From NCBI GenBank assembly GCA_030770535.1, contig JASVEC010000077.1, positions 1 to 64,000 of the forward strand: a DNA stretch of 64,000 nt, read 5' to 3'. This document shows positions 56,785 through 64,000 of this stretch, in pieces. The DNA is from Batkoa obscura (lineage: Eukaryota; Entomophthoromycota; Entomophthoromycetes; Entomophthorales; Batkoaceae). Below the pieces are notes generated by a model, which made no database searches, was not told the origin of the DNA, and saw only the letters and a program-made list of their open reading frames with translations. Within the stretch, counting starts at the first letter, position 1; each line of letters begins with the position of its first letter. A program made the position numbers and the translations under genes.

Positions 56785-57628
56785 GGAGCTGTATTCTTGT
56801 GTCTAAGAATTTTACTAACAAAGAAAAGATATATTATCAAAGTTTACTATTAATATAATAAACTTAATCAACCAATGTATAAAATTAGTGCTTTGAGGGA
56901 AACAGGAAATAAAAAGCAACAAGCAGCATTATTATCAGCTATAGCTTCAGTATATTCTTTTGATGAATGTAAGAGTTCCTACATTATATATTTAAAGAAA
57001 TTCATGAAATAAATAGTAGTCTAAATATTGATTTAATTTTTTTGTTAAGCATCATGCAAAAAGTATAGTTAGTTGATGGACATTTTGAAAACCTTTCAAA
57101 ATGAAAAAGTAGTTTTGAAGCATCAGGTAAAATAGAAAATATGAATCAATTAATTTCAAAGTTTGAGACTTTTACTTATGAACATAATAAAATTAGTTCT
57201 CAACTGTTAATAATGAGAAAACAGATATAATTTTTTAAAAAGTACGAAAGAAACAAAAATACAAAAAGAATAATAGAGATGTAGGGCATTAAGAAGTATT
57301 TACACTTTATTAAACATAACAATAAACTACATTGTTATCCAGTATCTGATACATCAAAAAAAAACGATATGGGGCTGTTTTTTTTGGTTTCATTATTTTT
57401 CCATTTTTTAAGCGATATTTGAGTGGAAAATTTGTTAGTAAAATTCTTAAACACAAAAATACATCCTCATATAGTTCCAATTAAAGTTATAGAGTCTATA
57501 GAAAATAGAAAATAGAAAAATTAAAAGATCAATCCCAGCTTACTTTATGAAAATAACAGAGAATTTAAATTTCGATATTTACTAAGCAAGTAAATAGTTT
57601 GTCAAATGATAGAAATGGATTATTAGAT
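56785..57628 (+). mobile_element. T1 transposon relic, copy C (chimeric, internally deleted)
   Basis: The first ~37 bp (GGAGCTGTATTCTTGTGTCT onward) is the short-element type of end. At about 56822 it switches to sequence matching 39892 of copy A. The homology runs to about 56974, then jumps to the equivalent of 40869 (an ~840-bp internal deletion), and continues to the C-terminal end of the gene. It is diverged with several frame breaks. A short element sits inside at 57371-57468, and copy B begins immediately at 57629. Confidence 0.82.
57371..57468 (+). mobile_element. MITE-A copy nested in relic copy C
   Basis: 98 bp from GGGGCTGTTTTTTTTGGTTT to CATCCTC. Comparison with copy A (about 41255-41262, GATATAG) gives an empty site: relic C reads GATAT, element, ATATAG. 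This shows directly that insertion duplicated four bases (ATAT). Confidence 0.92.
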
Positions 57629-59814
57629 GGGGTTGTCTGAATTAGTTTCATTATTTTATCTGATTTTTAAATATTTTATATTGAAACTTCGCTTAAAATT
57701 CTATAAAATCACATCTTTTATTAAAACAAAAGTACCCAAACACAGTTCTAAATCATTCTATTATAGCTCATACTGTAAGTTAGTTGAATTTCTACTAGAT
57801 CTTAAATACATGTTCTTATAAAGCTTAATTGAGAAATATTTATTATCAACTGCTTTATAACCAACATTGTAGATTTATTATCAAATAAATAGACTATTTT
57901 AATGTTATAATTACATTATTAATATATTGCCAAGTTAATAAATAGCTGCATGGGAGGGAGTGGTTAGCCCCAAAACTATAATTAACCATCCCTATATAGT
58001 ACAAGTAATAATAGTTTTTACATATTATTACAGTTACTTGTTCTTTGACTATTTATTAACTTAGCTATTAATAACTTAAGTAATCCTAACATTTAACAAT
58101 CTATTTCTATCATTCAACAAACTACTTACTTGCTTAGTAAATATCGAAATTTTTAAATTCTCTGTTATCTTCGTAAGGTAAGCTGGGATCGATCTTTTAA
58201 TTTTTCTGTTTTCTATAGACTCTATAACTTTAATTGGGACTATATCGCTTTTTTCTGATGTATCAGATACTGGATAACAATGTAGTTTATTGTTATGTTT
58301 AATAAAATGTAAATACTTCTTAATGCCCTGCATCTCTATTATTCTTTTTGTATTTTTGTTTCTTTTATACTTTTTAAAAATTATATCTGTTTTCCCATTA
58401 TTAACAGTCGAGTTATTAATTTTATTATGCTCACAAATAAAAGCCTCAAATCTTGAAATTAATTGATCGATATCTTCTATTTTACCTAACGCTTCAAAAC
58501 TACTTTTCCATTTTGAAAGGTTTCCAAAATGTCCATCAAATATACTTTTTCCATGATGCTCAGCAAAAAAATTAAGATTGACATTCAAACTACTATTTAT
58601 TTTATAAATTTCTTTAAACATATAGTGTAGAAACTCTTGGGATCTAAAATGATTTCCTGTATCTGCCCATATATTAATTTTTGTAAACTTTTTAAATAGA
58701 AGCTCTGTAGAGATTAAATCGATTAAACAATCTCCTGCATATGCTGAATCATGATTCAATATTTCAGATAAATAATCAAAGTAAACTTTGCCTATTGTTT
58801 TATCATCTTTTAAATATAATACACCAAAGCCCAATACTGATATAGCTTGTTTATTATAATCATCTAGATTTATTGAATCTGGTCTTGTCCCTATTTCCAT
58901 ATTTTGTTTAAAATCTAAAACTATTATACAACTTTTGTTATTTAATTTTTTGATAGTTTCATTAAATGTGTTTTTTTTGAGTATCAACACAGAATTTATG
59001 TAATTTGTATAATTTTTCTTCTTCGTTGAAAATTTCTTGTATCTCTGCTTTGTTTTTTGCTGTATTTATTTTATTTTCAAATAACTTTTTTCTAACTGTA
59101 TACTGGGTACATATATTACATAGATCCGTTTTTCTTGCTGGATTTTTGAAATTAGTTGGTATATATTTAAAGAACGTTGACCTAGCTACTGCTTTATCTC
59201 TTAGATCATTCAAATATTTACTATATATCATTCTTCTACTTTTATTTGATATATATATTATCTGATGAATATTTACTATCGTTATTTTTTTTATTAAATC
59301 TTGATGAAATAGTTGAATCATTTAGTAAATATTGTATGATAGTTTCAATTTGGTCATCTTTAATTTTTTTTGTATTTTTAATAATAGGTTGTAATGTTGA
59401 TATTTTATTATTATTACTTGTTTTTGAATAATCATATTGATTTCTATTTATATTAAACCCAAAACTCTTACATTCATCAAAAGAATATACTGAAGCTATA
59501 GTTGATAATAACGCTACTTGCTGACTTTTGTTTCCTGTTTCCCTTAAAGCACTAATTTTATACATTACTTGATTAAGTTTGTTATTATCGATAGTAAACT
59601 TTGATAATATATCTTTTCTTTGTTTTGTTTTATTATAAAATTCCATAAACCTTGGGTTGTTATAAGTAGCTCTTAAAATTGATGTAAATGAATTACAATG
59701 TTTATATTGTGTACTCCTCCCTATTGTATTGAAGTTTTCAAAAATTCCATTTCGAAGTTTAGTTATGAAAGTTTGCATTTTATTTTTATTTCAACAAAAA
59801 ATAAAGTCAAATAA

Positions 59815-59885
59815 CTGTGTTTATATAATTATGTGTTTATATAATTATGTGTTTATATAATTATGTATTTATATAATTATATAAT
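59815..59885 (-). repeat. tandem GTTTATATAATTATGT repeats in copy B
   Basis: Four near-identical 16-bp units upstream of the transposase start in copy B. Copy A has one unit, so the array expanded after insertion. Confidence 0.8.
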
Positions 59886-59934
59886 CATATAGTTATATAT
59901 TATATATCTGTTAAATATCTAACAGAACTAACAT

Positions 59935-60111
59935 AAAATATATAGTTAGGAAAATTAGCTATTCAAGAAAAGGAAACAATTAAAATAAGTTTTAAATAAA
60001 GAGATTAAAATAAGTTTTAAATATCTAACAGAACTAACATAAAATATATAGTTAGGAAAATTAGCTATTCAAGAAAAGGAAACAATTAAAATAAGTTTTA
60101 AATAAAGAGAT
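59935..60111. repeat. tandem duplication (~100 bp) in the 5' part of copy B
   Basis: A block containing ATCTAACAGAACTAACATAA to AAATAAAGAGAT occurs twice in a row. Copy A has it once (about 39547-39640). Confidence 0.8.
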
Positions 60112-60199
60112 TTCTAGTTACAAATCTTAAAACAAAACAAATAGAAGATAAATAATTAGAGCTTTATTAATAAATTAACCAACTAAATAGAGCAAAAGA

Positions 60200-60919
60200 T
60201 CATAGTTCAATCTTAAATAAGGATACCATTTTTTTATCTTCAGAATATAGGGTATTATGAACTGGACATTCTAATAAAAACGTGGATGCTAATAACCTAT
60301 TATTTTCCTGCGGAAGATAAGACAGAGGTGAATTTAGATTACTTAATGAAGTCATTGTTTGTGGATTGCATTGTGATGAAATACTATTAGCTTCATTATT
60401 AATTGCATCGTTATTTGTATTGTTGGCAGTAAGGTTATGTTCATCTGAAGTATCTTTTTTGTAGTAATAGTCCTTTGGTATATTTATTTGGTTTAAGGGT
60501 GAATTTTTAGGACGTAGTAATTTATTATTTTCGGCTTTGGAGTTGTAAAGATAATTAACTAATTGAAATTTTCGATTATCTTTTCCTTTAATTGTAAAAG
60601 TTCTCTTGATTAAATTGGAAGCTTCATTATTACCAATATCGACATCTTTCTTTTTCTCATAATAAGTAAAAAAGTTTTTGTAATATCTTGATTTGGACCA
60701 TGATCGTCCATCCGTCCATCGGGATATATTCGAACTACTTTCTTCCCAAACGAAGCAAACACCTGGCTTCACTAAACTTTTATTGTTACGATCTAATCTT
60801 CTCTTTACTAAACTTAAATGGCCTAGCTTGGAAGCTTCAATAACCATTAGAGCATCTTTAGAATCTTGAACGAAACCATGAAATAAATTAAATTTGGAGT
60901 TGTTTGAAATATTATTCAT
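60200..60919 (-). CDS. WOPR-domain transcription regulator (Gti1/Pac2/Wor1 family)
   Basis: A single-exon gene of 239 aa. Residues about 13-125 are a WOPR DNA-binding domain: DALMVIEASKLGHLSLVKRR, LVKPGVCFVWEE, the diagnostic RWTDGRSWSKSR, then YKNFFTYYE and, after a short acidic insertion, IKRTFTIKG and FQLVNYLY. The two halves WOPRa and WOPRb are both present, joined by a short loop. The rest is Asn/Ser-rich and probably disordered. This fungal-specific family includes master switches of morphology, sporulation and virulence-related development (Wor1, Ryp1, Gti1, Pac2). The protein is short compared with ascomycete members. Transposon copy B ends about 90 bp downstream of its stop codon. 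Confidence 0.9.
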   Translation of the reverse strand: MNNISNNSKFNLFHGFVQDSKDALMVIEASKLGHLSLVKRRLDRNNKSLVKPGVCFVWEESSSNISRWTDGRSWSKSRYYKNFFTYYEKKKDVDIGNNEASNLIKRTFTIKGKDNRKFQLVNYLYNSKAENNKLLRPKNSPLNQINIPKDYYYKKDTSDEHNLTANNTNNDAINNEANSISSQCNPQTMTSLSNLNSPLSYLPQENNRLLASTFLLECPVHNTLYSEDKKMVSLFKIEL

Positions 60920-63900
60920 TTTTTTAATTTGAATTCTAGTTTATTTGCTCTCTATATATACCTCATTGTGACTCGAGTAATCGGGGGTTGCTCAAGTTCA
61001 TCCTATTCTTTTAATGGCATGCTTTGTTCCATTTAATTACAGCGAGTTATGATTTAAAGTAGAGGTGCATTCAAAAAAAAGATTATTACTAAATTTTGGC
61101 TTTTTTTCATATCTTTATTCCACCTCAAATTAACTTTATTCTGTGTTATTACTTATTAATACTTTAGTTAACCTAATTCATTTAATTTCTAAAATTTGAT
61201 TGGTTATTAATACCATTTCAATTAGAACAACTTCTATATTTAATTTTATACTTTAAAAAAGTTTAATTTATTCTAGAGGACTAAAATATTAATTAATTTT
61301 TTTAGATGTGGGAAGTGGAATCCCATTTAATCTTAAATTATAATTGACTAAAGCTAATTTTCTATGGATAAGCTACAAAAAAGTAGCTTGTTATAAGCCA
61401 ATAAATTCATCAAACTCATATTGTTATTAAGCTTTTATTCGATAATATCTTTCTATTCGAAATGTTAATAAAATTCAAGTTTATTATTTTACTTCCAAAA
61501 ATTCGGATTTCATAATTAAAGTTCAATAATAATTCATTATACTAATATTAATACTATAACTCCTTTATTCAAAATAGTTTCTACATTCTAATTATTCATT
61601 TCAATTATCTTAATATCATTATTCAGAGGCTTATACTAATGTAATTTTTAATAATTTCCCCAATTTAACAAAATGATTAAAAGCTTAATTTAGTCAATCA
61701 ATTATTTACAAGAGTTTATTCATTTTTATGGTAGTTTGTTTTCTATAAACAATTAAAATTAAATTAATTAGAAAAAAAAGAATATAGCTCATTATTATTA
61801 TTATTAAGTTATTAATGTATCTTTATTTTAAGGGTCAAAATAATGACAAAATAGAAGCTTATGAATCTCAGATAGAGTTACAAATACAGTTAATATATTT
61901 TAAGTTAATTTAAATGATAATATAACAGAGGTACTTGAAGTCATTTTGAATAATACAGTAGTATTTTTCTATTGTTATAGTCAATAGTAATCGTTATATC
62001 ATTATATTAAGTTCTTCATTTTATATTTTTATGCTTTATTCTTGGGTTTTATGCATAATGTCATATTAAAAATAAGGATTAAATAAGGTGATGCGGGATT
62101 AGTTTCTTTTTATAAAAGTGGATGTCCAACCATTTTGAAAGTAGCTTATTTTTAAGTATTTTCTATCCGAATATCTTTAAACAAAGCACTTAAATTTTTG
62201 TGTAATGTGACTAACATTTATTATTCACACTTTCTAGAAATTTACTTCCCAATAACTCTATTGTACAATCTAATGAATAATATTTCCAGTACTTGATAAA
62301 GTAAAAATGACTAAATGATTTACTATCTTAGCAATTTTAAACTATTTTAAGTTTGGTTTTTGTATATTTTATTTATTTGTTTTGATTTTATTCAAGCACT
62401 ACTTTAATTACTATTCAAATAAATAGCCATTTTTATCTAAAAGCATTTAATAAAGTATAAATTAAAAATTGATAAAGAAAAGGATTTTTATAGTAACTGA
62501 ATAAATTATTTATACCCGAGATACTTTGATAAAAAATTAAACTACTATATTTTAAATAGTAATGATTTAACAAATCTTTTTATCATAATATTGTTTTTCC
62601 GCCTGTTTGTGAGTACAAAATGTATAATTAAAGTCCTTTAAAGAATAAACCAATATTTAGATTCAACACACAATATCAGTCTCTTTGAAGAATTTACACT
62701 TCTTAAATAATAAATGATTTATTGAATTTTTTAAGTGATGATTTTAATATTAAAATAATAGCCAATTATAGTAGCTTGTTTACTACTAAAATTACATTGA
62801 ATCATAGTGCTGTGATTACTATTTTTTATTTTACTCTTGTTTTCGGCTTTATTAACTTCCACACCTATTTAATTGTCGGATACTCATTAAATCTTTGTAT
62901 ACTCAATATAACTTACCATAAAATAAAAAAAACACACCGTAATTCGTAAAAAAGTTAAATAAAAGCATTTACTTAGGTAAAAAAAGTATAAACATGTAGA
63001 GACATCAACGTTGGAGATATGTAATGATATTATAAATTAATTTCAAAAGAATTCAAAAATAGTATTAACATCTTAATGTTGATCAATAAGTTCTATTTAA
63101 GTTATAAAATATTGCTATTTTTATTATAAAAGAGTATCACTTTCGTTAGATTATCAATAACTTATTTTAGAAGAAAAGATAAAGTAAATAAACAAAAGCA
63201 TTGGAATGTAAATAAGTTTAAAAAGTTATGGGTAACACATATCTTAAATATTTTTATTAAATACACTGAATAAATTGTATTTTTCTAGAATGGCAATAAC
63301 ATTTATTTTTAACTTATAACCAATAATCCTTTTTCACTTTTACAATCAAAAACTCAAGCATACTACTACTTTATAGATTTGGGAAATGAGCTAGGTAACT
63401 GACTTTAATAGTACAAGGATTCAATCAGGTAAAAATAAAAAAGATCATGAAGTACTCATTTTATTGTACCTCTCTCCCTTAATCAAGTAATTAAATCAAT
63501 GTTTTTGCATCAATAAAACAGCTGGGACCTAACACTATTTTAAGGATTTTAAAAAAATTCTATTATTATAATTATGTTCAGCTTTAATTTAAAATTTACT
63601 CCATCTTTCCAGAAAATCAGATGCTACACAAAAGGTTTAGAATATGTCTACTTACAAAAAAAAGCTGGGGAAAAAGAGGTAGATAGAATATTGAAATCCA
63701 TCCACAAATGTCAGTGACTTTTTATAACTTTTTATAACTTTTTATAGATAAAGAAAATGAAAGTCAAAGGGATATCAAAGCATAACTTATTAGCCAACTC
63801 AAAGTACTTTTATTGATCCTAAAAATGATAGTCATATTACTATCACCTTTTTTGAAATTTTTTTCATTTAAAATAAATTTCAAAGATTCAAAGTTTTGAA

Positions 63901-64000
63901 TTTTCATTAATTTATGTAACATCAATCATTCAAGAGTAAAGCCAATTTTAACATCTTAAATTAAATTTATGTATTTATATTCTGACTATTTATTATGTTT
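60920..64000. other. 3-kb gene-free upstream region of the WOPR gene
   Basis: No convincing gene. A 75-codon frame at 62722-62949 is hydrophobic and AT-driven and I do not trust it. A triple TTTTTATAAC repeat occurs at about 63717-63747. WOPR genes often have long regulatory regions, so part of this may be promoter. Nothing in the sequence proves it. Confidence 0.45.

Larger units (their letters stand above)
57629..60111 (-). mobile_element. T1 transposon copy B, minus orientation, frameshifted
   Basis: The 3' terminus (GGGGTTGTCTGAATTAGTTT) lies at 57629 directly against relic C. The transposase gene runs 59778 to 58076. It is nearly identical to copy A but has two frame breaks: a 2-bp change in a TA run near 59245-59255 and one extra A in an A run near 58972. 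The result is three open pieces. D407 of copy A is Glu here. The 5' non-coding part has tandem expansions, and no 5' terminus like that of copy A is found before 60111. Confidence 0.85.

Noticed and set aside
57627-57821. 64-codon frame starting at the transposon end
   Set aside because: It is the antisense of the 3' non-coding part of transposon copy B.
62722-62949. 75-codon hydrophobic frame in the terminal spacer
   Set aside because: Composition explained by AT content; no recognisable membrane-protein family and no conserved neighbours.

Overview
This is a very AT-rich fungal nuclear window with short GT-AG introns (mostly 40-60 nt), compact genes and long AT-rich spacers. It carries fungal-type genes: WOPR regulator, Gvp36-like BAR protein, sugar porter, eukaryotic threonine deaminase and DUF4436 membrane proteins. 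The multiple rhodopsin-like GPCRs, DUF4436 proteins and extreme AT content suggest an early-diverging zygomycete-grade fungus. A Conidiobolus-like entomophthoralean is my best guess, but this is inference only.

Layout. 0-11.5 kb is gene-dense: a partial unknown gene, prefoldin subunit 2, two divergent DUF4436 paralogs, a TMEM70-like mitochondrial protein, an unrecognised spliced gene and a BAR-domain protein. 11.9-15.6 kb holds a decayed DNMT1-type DNA methyltransferase with a short transposon in its last motif. 16-26 kb is a repeat island around a frameshifted bioF-like gene: about a dozen ~98-bp elements, four copies of a ~460-bp element in two inverted pairs, and a solo transposon end. 26-36 kb has a class A GPCR, a 14-exon importin-alpha-like gene, a coiled-coil gene and a hexose transporter. 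38.5-48 kb holds a small array of a second GPCR subfamily (one truncated, one intact, one decayed), invaded by a 2.4-kb DNA transposon. 48-50 kb has diverged tandem repeats. 50.5-56.2 kb has a hypothetical gene, an ECHDC1-like enzyme and threonine deaminase with two microexons. 56.8-60.1 kb is a nest of transposon copies next to a WOPR transcription regulator (60.2-60.9 kb). The last 3 kb shows no gene.

The most notable signal is one transposable-element family. An intact copy encodes a 567-aa transposase-like protein that I cannot place in a named superfamily. The ~98-bp elements appear to be its non-autonomous derivatives: they share terminal sequence, both show 4-bp A/T-rich target duplications, and two chimeric copies join transposon sequence to the short-element type of end. 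No LTR elements, capsid-bearing elements, CRISPR arrays, rRNA or convincing tRNA genes were seen.
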